Source of the DNA: Chthonomonas sp. UBA2387
GTDB taxonomy: Bacteria > Armatimonadota > Fimbriimonadia > Fimbriimonadales > Fimbriimonadaceae
Direction of reading: 5' to 3'
NCBI GenBank assembly: GCA_002343445.1
Contig: DDSP01000049.1
Span: forward strand, 1-64,000
Length of the DNA: 64,000 nucleotides
The number at the start of each line of letters is the position of its first letter. Within the stretch, counting starts at the first letter, position 1. A program made the translations under genes and the position numbers. The notes under the pieces were generated by a model, which searched no databases, was not told the origin of the DNA, and saw only the letters and a program-made list of their open reading frames with translations. Below, piece by piece: positions 7,960 through 16,649 of the stretch.

Positions 7960-9318
7960 ATGCCCGATCCGATGCTCGACCACCCGCGCGATCTGCCGCA
8001 GGTCTCGGCGCTTGCCCAAGACCCATGTTTGGCCGCCTATTCGGCCCGCGTGCGAACGGAAGCCGCCCGTTGCGCCATCGCCCGTGGGCGGGACGCATTG
8101 CTGTCTGGCAACCCCTTGTCGCGAGATGCGTTGCCCCAATGGGCCGCCGCAGAAGCCCGGCGCTTGGCCACCCCCTCGCTTCGGCCCGCGATCAACATGA
8201 GCGGCGTCGTGCTGCACACCGGCCTGGGTCGGGCTCGCCTCGCCACCGAGGCCGCAACGGCCGTCGCCGAGGTCGCCGCGAACCATTCCACTCTAGAATT
8301 CGACCTAAAGGCCGGGGGCCGGGGCGACCGGCAGGCCCACGTCCGCGAATCGCTGTGCCGGCTGACGGACGCGGAAGACGCTTTGGTGGTCAACAACGCC
8401 GCCGCAGGCGTGGTGCTGGCCTTGGCGGCTCTGGCAGGAGGCAAGGACGTCGTGCTCTCCCGGGGAGAAATGGTCGAGATCGGCGGCAGCTTCCGCATGC
8501 CCGACATCGTCGGCGAGAGCGGAGCGGGCCTAAGCGAGGTGGGCTGCACCAACAAGACGCGTCTCAGCGATTACGCCTGCGCCATCACTCCTAACACGGC
8601 CGCGATTCTGCTTTGCCACCCGAGCAACTTCCACCTCGCGGGGTTCGTCGAGAAGCCGCCCATCGAAAAGGTCGCCGAACTCTGCCGCGAACGCGGCCTT
8701 TGGCTTGTGGACGACTTGGGTTCGGGATGCCTGTTCGACGCCGCCGAACTCGGCATCCGCCGGCAACCGACGATGGGGCAACGCGTGGCGTCGGGCGCGC
8801 ACGTGGTCATCGGGAGCGGCGACAAACTGCTCGGTGGCCCGCAGGCGGGCCTGATGGTCGGCAGCAAGGAAGCCATCGAAACGTGCCGCAACCATCCGCT
8901 GGCCCGCGCGTTCCGCGTGGACAAACTGACGTTGGCTGCCCTCTCGGCGACGTTGCGGCTCTGGCTGGACGGACGGCGGGAGGCGATCCCCACCCTTCGG
9001 TATCTGGCTCGCCCCTTGCCCGAAGTTCGCCGCATGGCGACGAAGATCGCCAAGGCCTATCGTGGCGCGGCTGTGGTCGAGCGCGGCGAAACCGAGGTCG
9101 GCGGAGGTTCGTCTCCGGGCGAAGGCGTGCCGACGTTTCGGGCGGGGTTGACGACGGCTCGCGCCGATGCGTTGGCCGCATGGCTTCGGCAACGGACCCC
9201 TCCGGTCGTCGGGCGGATCGAGCGCGGGACCTTCTGGCTGGACCCCCGGACCGCCGAGCCCGACGAAGTGCGGGCCGTATGCCGTATCCTTTCCGAGGTG
9301 CCGAATGAGTATCTATGA
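7960..9318 (+). CDS. selA: L-seryl-tRNA(Sec) selenium transferase
   Basis: PLP enzyme that converts seryl-tRNA(Sec) to selenocysteinyl-tRNA(Sec) using selenophosphate. The 452-residue protein is full length and has INMSGVVLHTGLGRA near residue 78 and the PLP-lysine motif GSGDKLLGGPQAG (Lys289, matching Lys295 of E. coli). ATG 7960 is preferred over the longer open frame because the family starts with this kind of helical N-terminus. No selB, selD or tRNA-Sec gene is in the window, so an active selenocysteine system is suggested but not shown. It overlaps the next small gene by 14 bases. Confidence 0.93.
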   Translation: MPDPMLDHPRDLPQVSALAQDPCLAAYSARVRTEAARCAIARGRDALLSGNPLSRDALPQWAAAEARRLATPSLRPAINMSGVVLHTGLGRARLATEAATAVAEVAANHSTLEFDLKAGGRGDRQAHVRESLCRLTDAEDALVVNNAAAGVVLALAALAGGKDVVLSRGEMVEIGGSFRMPDIVGESGAGLSEVGCTNKTRLSDYACAITPNTAAILLCHPSNFHLAGFVEKPPIEKVAELCRERGLWLVDDLGSGCLFDAAELGIRRQPTMGQRVASGAHVVIGSGDKLLGGPQAGLMVGSKEAIETCRNHPLARAFRVDKLTLAALSATLRLWLDGRREAIPTLRYLARPLPEVRRMATKIAKAYRGAAVVERGETEVGGGSSPGEGVPTFRAGLTTARADALAAWLRQRTPPVVGRIERGTFWLDPRTAEPDEVRAVCRILSEVPNEYL

Positions 9319-9631
9319 TTGGTCGGGTGCGCGTCAGCGGCTCGCGGAGCTTGAAGCCGAGTCGCCCGGTTGGGCGTCTTTGGCCTCGATGACGATCGTG
9401 CTGGCCGTGGCGATGGCCGAGAGGCTGGGCGAAGACCTGGTCGCGGTTCGCGACGATGCGGCCCGCGCTTGCCTCGACGGCGGAGTGCCCGACACCGAGA
9501 CCGCCGCGTTCGCCTGCTCGATGGCGCAGGACGGCCTGCCGATGGAGTTTGCGGGTCAGGGCCGCTTGGCCGACGCCTACCGCGCCGTGCGGCCGCTGCT
9601 ATCTCCCATACGGCACCCGCGCCATCTCTAG
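9305..9631 (+). CDS. Hypothetical helical protein downstream of selA
   Basis: A 108-residue Ala-rich, mostly helical acidic protein starting MSIYDWSGARQRLAELEAES. It starts inside the end of selA and its stop overlaps the convergent SDR gene by 4 bases. I do not recognise the family. The repeated Ala/Glu pattern and helix lengths faintly recall cyclodeaminase-type helical bundles, but the family glycine motif is absent. Translational coupling to selA is plausible; a functional link is not shown. Confidence 0.6.
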   Translation: MSIYDWSGARQRLAELEAESPGWASLASMTIVLAVAMAERLGEDLVAVRDDAARACLDGGVPDTETAAFACSMAQDGLPMEFAGQGRLADAYRAVRPLLSPIRHPRHL

Positions 9632-10602
9632 CCCCAGCGCTCGACCAACGCGTCCTGCAAGGCATCGGCGCGTTCGTCCACGCGTTGCCGGGCGGGGTCG
9701 GCGTCGTACCACGCCATGATCTCCCGCGCGCCTTGGCAGAAAGGAATGGACGCCCGCCAACCCGGAACCGCGCGCTTCACCTTCGTATTGTCGAACACCA
9801 TGCTGTTCGCCTTGTCCCCCAAGAGTCCCGGACCCCAGCCCGGATCGGCCTTGGCCAACGCGTCGGAGGGGACATGGACCTTGATGGCTTTCGTCCCAGC
9901 AGCGTCGGCGACGAGGTCGTAGATCTGGTTCCACGTCAGCCATTCGTCGGAGGTGATGTGGAACGCCTCGCCGATGGCGTGGCTGTTCCCCAACAACGGC
10001 ACAAACGCCCGAGCGAAATCGGCGTGGTGGGTGAGCACCCAAAGCGACGTGCCGTCGCCATGCACCACCACAGGCTTGCCCCGACGCATGCGGTCCACCA
10101 CGGTCCAACCGTGATCGAACGGCAGGAGCGTCTGATCGTAGGTGTGCGACGGTCGGACGATCGTGTACGGGAAGCCGAATTCGCGGTAGGCGCGAACCAA
10201 CGCCTCTTCGCACGCGATCTTGTTGCGCGAATACTCCCAGTAAGGGTTTTGGAGCACGGTGGACTCGGTCACGGGCAGGCTCGAGGGCGGCGTCTGGTAG
10301 GCGCTCGCGCTGGAGATGAACACGAACTGCCGCGTGCGGTTGCGGAACACCTCGATGTCTTGGGCGATGTGGTCGGTGCCGAATGCGATCCAATCCACCA
10401 CGGCATCGAATTCCAAGTCGCCCAACGCCCGCTCGACGTCGGCCCGGTCGCGGATATCCGCCTGCAGCACCTGCGCGCCGGGCGGCACGGGCCGGTGCGA
10501 ACGGCCCCGGTTGAGGAGATACAGGTCCATCCCCGATTCCAAAGCCAACGGAGAGCAAGCCGAGCTGATGATCCCGGTTCCGCCGATGAAGAGCACGCGC
10601 AT
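9628..10602 (-). CDS. NAD-dependent epimerase/dehydratase-family protein (extended SDR)
   Basis: The 324-residue protein has an N-terminal Rossmann motif (VLFIGGTGIIS), the aspartate that follows strand 3 (LQADIRD), and the SDR active-site YSRNK near residue 138. The C-terminal part (ITSDEWLTWNQIYDLV) is like reductases that act on nucleotide sugars or on other carbohydrate-linked substrates. The substrate cannot be assigned. It diverges from queE; a TAAACA box 6 bases before the ATG resembles the leaderless -10 pattern with one mismatch. Confidence 0.87.
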   Translation of the reverse strand: MRVLFIGGTGIISSACSPLALESGMDLYLLNRGRSHRPVPPGAQVLQADIRDRADVERALGDLEFDAVVDWIAFGTDHIAQDIEVFRNRTRQFVFISSASAYQTPPSSLPVTESTVLQNPYWEYSRNKIACEEALVRAYREFGFPYTIVRPSHTYDQTLLPFDHGWTVVDRMRRGKPVVVHGDGTSLWVLTHHADFARAFVPLLGNSHAIGEAFHITSDEWLTWNQIYDLVADAAGTKAIKVHVPSDALAKADPGWGPGLLGDKANSMVFDNTKVKRAVPGWRASIPFCQGAREIMAWYDADPARQRVDERADALQDALVERWG

Positions 10603-10637
10603 GACCCGTGTTTACCCGCTGGTACGCTCTGACCATT

Positions 10638-11330
10638 GTGCCAAGCACCCCATCGCTGCGCATCGCAGAGGTTTTCGCCAGCATCCAGGGCGAGGGCCAA
10701 TGGGTCGGCGTGCCGTCCACGTTCATCCGCGTGAGCGGCTGCAACCTGCGTTGCGTCTGGTGCGATACGCCCTACGCGAGTTGGCGACCCGAGGGCCCCG
10801 TGGTCGACGTGACCGCGCTGGCCGACCGAGTGACGACCGATCACGTCGTCCTGACCGGCGGCGAACCGATGCTCTTCGATGCCATCGAACCGTTGGCGGG
10901 GCTGCTGCGCGAGCGGGGCAAGACGATCACCATCGAGACGGCGGGCACCATCCACCGCTCACTGCCCTGCGACTTGATGAGCATCTCGCCCAAACTGGCA
11001 CACTCCACACCCGGCCCCGAGGCGGGCGATTGGAGCGCGAGGCACGAGCGCGACCGACTCAACCTGGAGGCGTTGCGCCAGCTGACCCGCGATTACCACC
11101 ATCAACTCAAGTTCGTCGTGCGTGAGCCAGGCGACTTCGACGAGATCGAGGCGTTGTTGGAACAGATCGGCGGCATCACGCCGGGGAACGTGATGGTGAT
11201 GGCCGAGGGCACCGATGCCGACTCGGTGCGCGTGGCGATGCGTGAACTCGTCGAACCGTGTATGGCCCGAGGCTGGAGACTGACCCCCCGGTTGCACCTC
11301 GACCTGTTCGGCAACACCCGCGGCACTTAG
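10638..11330 (+). CDS. queE: 7-carboxy-7-deazaguanine synthase
   Basis: Radical-SAM enzyme of the queuosine/7-deazaguanine pathway that converts 6-carboxy-tetrahydropterin to 7-carboxy-7-deazaguanine. The 230-residue protein has EVFASIQGEGQWVGVPSTF, the iron-sulfur motif CNLRCVWC, and TGGEPML (GGE motif). GTG 10638 is chosen over ATG 10608 because TACGCT (10623-10628) lies 9 bases before it and the extra ten residues are unlike the family. Other queuosine genes are not in the window. It diverges from the SDR gene. Confidence 0.93.
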   Translation: MPSTPSLRIAEVFASIQGEGQWVGVPSTFIRVSGCNLRCVWCDTPYASWRPEGPVVDVTALADRVTTDHVVLTGGEPMLFDAIEPLAGLLRERGKTITIETAGTIHRSLPCDLMSISPKLAHSTPGPEAGDWSARHERDRLNLEALRQLTRDYHHQLKFVVREPGDFDEIEALLEQIGGITPGNVMVMAEGTDADSVRVAMRELVEPCMARGWRLTPRLHLDLFGNTRGT

Positions 11331-11359
11331 CCGGGACAGAAGGAGCGTGCCCGACGGGC

Positions 11360-11554
11360 TTACTCTGCCGAGTCGGCCTTCGTGGTCTTCTTCTTCGCGG
11401 GAGCCTTCTTGGCGGTCTCGGCCTTCTTTGGCGCGGCCTTCGGCTTGGAGGCCTTGGCTTCGGCGCTGGCGGCGATGGCCGTTCGCTTCAGGGCCTTGAT
11501 GGCTTGCTCTTTGCGATGGCGGCGCGTTCTCAGTTCTTTGTTGCGGATTCTCAC
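11360..11554 (-). CDS. Small Lys/Ala-rich basic protein
   Basis: A 64-residue protein with a basic head (RIRNKELRTRRHRKEQAIKA) and a tail of Ala, Lys and Pro repeats (KKAETAKKAPAKKK) like histone H1 or the tails of some ribosomal and nucleoid proteins. Start is GTG 11554 with a possible Shine-Dalgarno (AGGACG) 9 bases upstream. It is separated from the PfkB kinase by a terminator hairpin. Binding to DNA or rRNA is a reasonable guess from charge only; I do not recognise the family. Confidence 0.65.
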   Translation of the reverse strand: MRIRNKELRTRRHRKEQAIKALKRTAIAASAEAKASKPKAAPKKAETAKKAPAKKKTTKADSAE

Positions 11555-11569
11555 AGTGGTGCGTCCTGT

Positions 11570-11599
11570 CGAAATGAAGAAGCCTTCCTTCTGGAAGGC
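11570..11599 (-). terminator. Intrinsic terminator after the PfkB kinase
   Basis: Perfect 7-base stem GCCTTCC / GGAAGGC with a 4-base loop (11582-11599), followed on the minus strand by TTCTTCATTT. It starts 8 bases after the kinase stop codon. Confidence 0.75.
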
Positions 11600-11606
11600 G
11601 TATGCC

Positions 11607-12617
11607 CTAATGTACCCGCTCGTGAACGCGGGGAGCGTGCTCGGAAGCGAGTGCGCTCAGGTCGGCGCTCACGGGCAAGCGTGCTCCGAGGTGCGCCACC
11701 ACGCGCGCCGCACTCGCGACGGCCAACTTCGCCGCCTGATCGGGGTGCCAATCGCGCGCCAAGCCGTAGATCAAACCGGCCGAGAACATATCGCCCGCAC
11801 CCGTTCGATCCACTGCTCGAACCCTCGCAGCCGGGATTGATGCGACCGAACCCGCTGCGCCGACCAACGCCCCTTGGGAGCCGAGCGTCACTGCGGCGAT
11901 ACGCCCACCTTCGGACAGCAGCGTGGCCGCCTCGTCCGCCGTCCCACACTCCGTGAGCAAGCAGGCTTCCTGCTCGTTCGCGATGACCACGTGGGCGTGC
12001 AGGGCGCAAAACTCGGCCAGCGGCTCGCGAAGGCGCTCGACCACCCCTGCATCGCAGAGCGACAATGCGATCCGCACCCCATTGGCCTGGGCATGCCGAA
12101 CCGCCGCGCGCGTCGCCGCATTCGGGCCGTTCTCGTCGAACAGGTAAGACGTCAGATACAGGAATCGGCTCTCAGCAAGATGGTTCAAATCGAGGTCCCG
12201 CTCGCCGAGGAGTGTGCTCGCGCCAAGATAGGTGACCATCGTGCGCTGGGCGTCGGGCGTGACCAGGACGATGCAGATGCCCGTCTCGGTGGGACTGGTT
12301 GGGAGGTTTGCGGTCACGCGGCGCGTCCGAAGACCTTCGGCGTACAAGCGCCCATGCTCGTCTTCGCCCACCCGTCCAGCGAACGCCGCCTTGCCGCCGA
12401 GTTGGACGATGCCGATCGCCGTGTTGGCACCCGAGCCACCCGACTCGGCGTTCACGATGTGCTCGTAAATGCGCGGCACCAAGGTGCGTTGAACCTCGTG
12501 GTCCACCATGTGCGCGCCACCCTTGGAAAAGCCGAGCGAGTGGAGAAGGTCGTCTCCCACCTCCGCCTGAATGTCATACAGCGGATTGCAGATCGAATAG
12601 AGATCGTAGGAGCCCAT
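11607..12617 (-). CDS. PfkB-family carbohydrate/nucleoside kinase
   Basis: The 336-residue protein begins with YDLYSICNPLYDIQAEVGDD, has the PfkB N-terminal glycine signature (GGSGANTAIGIVQLGG) and the C-terminal motif DRTGAGDMFSAG with the catalytic Asp. The layout, a NPL-D-I opening with SGGSGANT, is that of the adenosine-kinase-like branch. If it phosphorylates adenosine it would connect to ahcY, which releases adenosine and lies 1 kb away, but substrate is inference. ATG 12617 fits the family start; the open frame continues far upstream without similarity. TAATAT about 38 bases upstream may be its -10 box. A terminator follows the stop. Confidence 0.88.
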   Translation of the reverse strand: MGSYDLYSICNPLYDIQAEVGDDLLHSLGFSKGGAHMVDHEVQRTLVPRIYEHIVNAESGGSGANTAIGIVQLGGKAAFAGRVGEDEHGRLYAEGLRTRRVTANLPTSPTETGICIVLVTPDAQRTMVTYLGASTLLGERDLDLNHLAESRFLYLTSYLFDENGPNAATRAAVRHAQANGVRIALSLCDAGVVERLREPLAEFCALHAHVVIANEQEACLLTECGTADEAATLLSEGGRIAAVTLGSQGALVGAAGSVASIPAARVRAVDRTGAGDMFSAGLIYGLARDWHPDQAAKLAVASAARVVAHLGARLPVSADLSALASEHAPRVHERVH

Positions 12618-12718
12618 GGCACACGGACGGAACCACAAGAATTGCGGTTCTGAGGTCAATATTATGGCCGAGATCAGGACAATTCCAACGCCCCAAAGCT
12701 GAATAATGCGGATTCCCG

Positions 12719-13576
12719 TCAGCGGATGGCGTTGAGAATAATCTCGGTCGCGTGCGACCGGTTCAGCGTGTAGAAGTGGATACCCGGCGCTCCGCCCGCC
12801 AGCAGCGAACGGCACTGCTCGACCGCCCACTCGATGCCCACCCGCGCCACTTCCCCTTCCTCTGGCCCAGCACGGTCCAGCCGTGCGCGGAGTTCGCCCG
12901 GGATCGTCGCGCCGATGAGCGTGGTGAACCGGTCCAGCGACTTCAAACTGGTCACGGGCATGATGCCGGGCACGATCGGCACGCCGATGCCGGCGCTCCG
13001 GCACCGGTCCACGAAGCGAAAGTACGCGTCGGCGTCGAAGAACAACTGGGTGATCAGGAACTCGACACCGGCAGCCACCTTCTCGGCCAGCCGCGCGAGG
13101 TCCTCCTCCTCCGAAGGCGACTCCGGATGCTTCTCGGGGTAGCACGCCCCGCCCAGGCAAAACCCGTGCCGCGATCGGGCGAACGCCGCCAGTTCGGAAG
13201 CGTGGGCAAAGCCGCCCTCCACGGTGACGAAGCGCGTCTCGCCCTTGGGCGGGTCGCCCCGGAGCGTCAGCACGTTGCGCGTGCCCGTGGCGTCGAGGTG
13301 GTCGAGGATCGCGCCCAGTTCGTCCGCTGTGTGGCCGACGCACGTCAGGTGGGCCATCGGCAAAAGGCCCATGGCGTGCATCTCGTCCACCAACTGCAAG
13401 GTGAGGTTGCGCGTGCTGCCACCCGCCCCGTAGGTGATGGAAACGAAATCGGGCTCGAGCCTGCGCAAGCCGACCAGGTTCGACCGCAACGCCTCCCAAC
13501 CCTCCGGAGACTTGGGTGGAAAGAACTCGAACGAGTAGGTCGGGGTCCCGCGATCGAGCAGGTCGGAGATCCGCAT
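12719..13576 (-). CDS. metF: Methylenetetrahydrofolate reductase
   Basis: Flavoenzyme reducing 5,10-methylene-THF to 5-methyl-THF for methionine synthesis. The 285-residue protein has SFEFFPPKSPEGWEAL at residue 15, SITYGAGGSTRNLT, MAHLTCVGHT, LTLRGDPPKGE and ITQLFFDADAY, all family motifs, and normal bacterial length. It diverges from ahcY across 26 bases, and both start codons use back-to-back -10 boxes. Together they supply and recycle the methyl cycle. No RNA switch can fit between the two genes. Confidence 0.96.
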   Translation of the reverse strand: MRISDLLDRGTPTYSFEFFPPKSPEGWEALRSNLVGLRRLEPDFVSITYGAGGSTRNLTLQLVDEMHAMGLLPMAHLTCVGHTADELGAILDHLDATGTRNVLTLRGDPPKGETRFVTVEGGFAHASELAAFARSRHGFCLGGACYPEKHPESPSEEEDLARLAEKVAAGVEFLITQLFFDADAYFRFVDRCRSAGIGVPIVPGIMPVTSLKSLDRFTTLIGATIPGELRARLDRAGPEEGEVARVGIEWAVEQCRSLLAGGAPGIHFYTLNRSHATEIILNAIR

Positions 13577-13585
13577 TCGGCGTGA

Positions 13586-13595
13586 AGGGTACCAT
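13586..13595. promoter_or_regulatory. Overlapping bidirectional -10 boxes of metF and ahcY
   Basis: The decamer AGGGTACCAT reads TACCAT (13590-13595) toward ahcY and TACCCT (13591-13586) toward metF; the hexamers share the central TA. Gaps to the start codons are 7 bases (GTG 13603) and 9 bases (ATG 13576). Both transcripts would be leaderless and RNA polymerase could serve only one direction at a time. Confidence 0.6.
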
Positions 13596-13602
13596 CCTGC
13601 TC

Positions 13603-14868
13603 GTGGAAGTCAGATTGCACGACGTCGCGAACCTCGACTTGGCCGACCTTGGCCGCCAGCGCATCGAATGGGCCGAGCGCGACATGCCGGTTCTCCGGCT
13701 CATCCGCGAGCGCTTCGAGGCCGAGAAGCCCCTTGCCGGCCAGCGCGTCGTCGCCTGCCTGCACATCACGTCCGAGACGGCCAATCTGCTCCGCACGCTC
13801 AAAGCAGGCGGCGCCGAGGTCGCGGCCTGCGCCTCGAACCCGCTCAGCACCCAAGACGACGTGGCGGCCTCGCTGGTGCGCGACTTCGACGTGGCGACCT
13901 TCTGCATCAAGGGCGAAGACAACGAAACCTACTACCGCCACATTCACCAAGCGCTCGACATCAAGCCGACCCTGACCATGGACGATGGCGCGGACACCGT
14001 CGGAGTCATCCTCAACGAGCGCCGCGAACTCATCCCCGGCATCGTGGGCGGCACCGAAGAGACCACGACGGGCGTCATCCGGCTGCGGGCGATGGCCAAG
14101 GACGGCGTGCTCGCCTATCCGATCATCGCCGTCAACGACGCCGACACCAAGCACCTGTTCGACAACCGCTACGGCACGGGCCAAAGCACGCTGGACGGCA
14201 TCCTTCGCGCCACCAACGTGTTGCTCAGCGGCCGAACGGTCGTGGTGGCGGGCTACGGGTGGTGCGGCAAGGGCGTGGCCAACCGCGCACGCGGGCTCGG
14301 AGCGAACGTTATCGTCACCGAAATCGACCCCACCAAGGCCATCGAAGCCGCCATGGACGGCTACCGCGTGATGACCATGGAGCAAGCCGCCACGGTCGGC
14401 GACGTGTTCATCACGGTCACGGGCAACAAGAACGTCATCGACACGCGCCATTTCTCCAAGCTGAAGGACGGCGCGATCCTGTGCAACAGCGGCCACTTCA
14501 ACGCCGAGATCGACATCCCCGGCCTCACGGCTCTGGCGTCCTCGCACCGCGAGGTTCGCCCGTTCGTCGAGGAGTATCTGGTCGGCGACAACCGCGTCCA
14601 CCTGCTGGCCGAAGGGCGGCTGATCAACCTCTCCTCTGCCGAAGGCCACCCCGCATCGGTCATGGACATGAGCTTCGCCAACCAGGCGCTGTGCAGCGAG
14701 TACATGGTGAAGCACGCGGCCAGCCTGGGCAAAGACGTGTACGCCGTCCCGCTGGACATCGACCGCAACGTGGCCGCGCTCAAGCTGCGGGCGATGGGCA
14801 TCGAAATCGACGTCCTGACGCCGGAACAGGAGCGCTACCTGAACTCGTGGCAAGAAGGCACGGCGTAG
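13603..14868 (+). CDS. ahcY: Adenosylhomocysteinase
   Basis: NAD-dependent enzyme that splits S-adenosylhomocysteine into homocysteine and adenosine. The 421-residue protein has LHITSETANLLRTLKAGGAE, the substrate-binding region TMDDGADTVG, the NAD-binding loop GYGWCGKGVA and the C-terminal VDVLTPEQ-like tail (IDVLTPEQERYLNSW). It lacks the insertion seen in some long forms, as in many bacterial and archaeal enzymes. GTG 13603 is chosen from the -10 spacing and the family start. Divergent from metF. Confidence 0.96.
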   Translation: MEVRLHDVANLDLADLGRQRIEWAERDMPVLRLIRERFEAEKPLAGQRVVACLHITSETANLLRTLKAGGAEVAACASNPLSTQDDVAASLVRDFDVATFCIKGEDNETYYRHIHQALDIKPTLTMDDGADTVGVILNERRELIPGIVGGTEETTTGVIRLRAMAKDGVLAYPIIAVNDADTKHLFDNRYGTGQSTLDGILRATNVLLSGRTVVVAGYGWCGKGVANRARGLGANVIVTEIDPTKAIEAAMDGYRVMTMEQAATVGDVFITVTGNKNVIDTRHFSKLKDGAILCNSGHFNAEIDIPGLTALASSHREVRPFVEEYLVGDNRVHLLAEGRLINLSSAEGHPASVMDMSFANQALCSEYMVKHAASLGKDVYAVPLDIDRNVAALKLRAMGIEIDVLTPEQERYLNSWQEGTA

Positions 14869-14886
14869 TCTAGCCAGACTGTTGCT

Positions 14887-14910
14887 TGGAGGGCACGCTG
14901 TGTCGTGCCC
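14887..14910. repeat. Single arm of the dispersed palindromic element
   Basis: TGGAGGGCACGCTGTGTCGT and GCCC, matching the left arm of the element at 2162-2223 with two changes. It lies 18 bases after the ahcY stop. Confidence 0.6.
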
Positions 14911-14971
14911 ACTGGCGTTGCCATAGCGGGACAGCAACCGACCAAGGCGTCTTGCAGTAATGTAAGTGATC

Positions 14972-16332
14972 ATGGTCGCACTTGTGGCCCTCGTTCTGCT
15001 GGTTCAGACGCACGATGTCGTCGGTTCCTACCGAGCCGACATTGCCTCGGCTCCCAAGAAGTCGCGAGGCGTCTTTGAGGCGATCTACGGCAGCACGATC
15101 CTGCGCATCGCACCCGACGGGACTTTTCAGAACTACATTGGTCACGAGTCTTGGGGCGGCTTCTGGCGACACGAAGGCGACCGCGTGATCCTGATCAACC
15201 AGGGCTTCCTCACTATTCCCTTCCCAATCCCGGACGACGTGTTGCGGGCATCGACGCCCAAGAACCACGGGGAAGGTCTGCTATTGAGGGTGGGCGCAGG
15301 AGGCACACTGGTGCTCTCGGAATTCGGCGCAGTCACAGGTCCCTTGGTCTTCAGGATACTGCCCCGGCGCAGCACGCTCGAACTGCTGCGTCTCGCAAGT
15401 TCCGACGAGGTTACAGGCGAGAGCAGCGACGCTTACGAGACGCTCGTTGCGGATGCCTCGCGCGTGGACGAACTCCTAGGTTTCGTGAACGACGGGCGTC
15501 AATCGTTTGACATTCGCTTCTGGGCGGCGGCTGCAATGGACAGCGTGCGCGACGCTGCACAAATGCCCCGCTTGATGCCCTTCCTCCGAGATCTGAAGCA
15601 AGGGCGTCTTACCGAACGAGAACACACCTCGCTACGGAGATACATCTGGAATTGCCTTTGCAGACGCGCGACCGTTCCTATTGCCAGGGCCCTTCGGAGC
15701 GCCTCGACGGGGGCCCCGTACGAGCGTGCCAATCTAGCGCGGGCCTATGGCCGAGCACGGTTAGATGAAGGGCTGGCGGAGTTGACGGAGTGGCTGGGCG
15801 ACGAGACCCCTTCGGTGCGCCGGGAGTCGTGCAACGCGCTACGCCTGCTGGCCGCTCGCGATCGTCTGCCCGAGTTGCGTCGGGTGCGCTCCGACCCGGA
15901 CGTCTCGGTGGCGGTCGCAGCGCACCACGCGGTCATCGCCCTTTCGCCCGACCCGGAGGAACGGGCTCATGCCGTTGCGGACGTGGCCAAGTTGCTCCGC
16001 GCCGACGCCTACCTTGAGCGCAGCGTGGTCGAGGCGATTGCCAGCGACCCGGTGGCAGGCGTTCCGCATCTGGCCAACCTGCTTGAGAACGACCCGGATC
16101 TGGAGGTTCGTCGCTACGCGGTCGATCACCTTGGCGAAATCAGTTCTCCGGCCGCCATCCACGCCTTGATGATGGCAAATCCTGGCTCCTCGCCAGCGAC
16201 ACGGAGCCGTACGAATTCGATCCGGACCCAGGGTTGCCCCGACGCCTCTGGGATGAGGGGCACAGGGAGTATGCCGAGTTGAGGAAGGCGCTGGTCGAAG
16301 CGCTCTGGTCGCTCTCGAAGAAGCGCCGTTGA
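14972..16332 (+). CDS. Exported HEAT-repeat protein, frameshifted near its C-terminus
   Basis: Begins with a signal-like segment (MVALVALVLLVQT), then a beta-rich domain (residues about 15-150) and a helical C-terminal half with HEAT-type repeats (ETPSVRRESCNALRLLA, DPEERAHAVADVAKLL, DPDLEVRRYAVDHLGE). The open frame ends at 16282 in a Ser/Arg/Pro tail unlike the rest. From 16168 another frame reads DDGKSWLLASDTEPYEFDPD and continues to a stop at 16332 with normal composition, so a base seems to be missing near 16167. It may be a sequencing error or real decay. ATG 14972 follows TAATGT (14958-14963) by 8 bases. Function unknown; HEAT repeats usually bind proteins. Confidence 0.75.
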
Positions 16333-16386
16333 CCCGAGCCCGAGTCAACTCACTTGACCGTCTAGGAGGGCGGTATCGTCAGGTAC

Positions 16387-16632
16387 ATGGTCACCATCTA
16401 TGTTGCCGAGCGTAGGGCCAACCTCCCTAAGTACTTGGAGATGGTGGCGCGCGGGGAGCGGGTGGTCATCTACGGCGGCAAGGTTCCGATCGCCGAGCTA
16501 CGCGCGACACAGCATTCGACGCACACCCAGCCACGCCAGTTCGGCTTTGCCGAAGGGTGGATATTGTCCGGGCTCGAGTCCTTGGACGAGCCCTGGACAG
16601 AGGAGGACCTGGGCTTGGAGATAGGGCTCTGA
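16387..16632 (+). CDS. Orphan Phd/YefM-type antitoxin
   Basis: An 81-residue protein with the Phd pattern: a short strand, a helix (RANLPKYLEMVARGERVVI), a Pro-rich strand (GGKVPIAELR) and an acidic tail (LDEPWTEEDLGLEIGL) that in complete modules wraps the toxin. The expected PIN or Doc toxin gene is missing: the next gene is atpG on the other strand, 17 bases away. It is therefore an orphan or a remnant that still has a promoter, TATCGT (16374-16379), 7 bases before the ATG. Confidence 0.8.
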   Translation: MVTIYVAERRANLPKYLEMVARGERVVIYGGKVPIAELRATQHSTHTQPRQFGFAEGWILSGLESLDEPWTEEDLGLEIGL

Positions 16633-16649
16633 ACAGCGGGCGTCTAGCC

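Noticed and set aside
13577..13602. SAM or SAH riboswitch between metF and ahcY
   Set aside because: The gap is 26 bases, too short for any known switch.
11607..13922. A 771-codon frame spanning the PfkB kinase and the region opposite ahcY
   Set aside because: Only the part after ATG 12617 matches a kinase; upstream it is a shadow of metF and ahcY.
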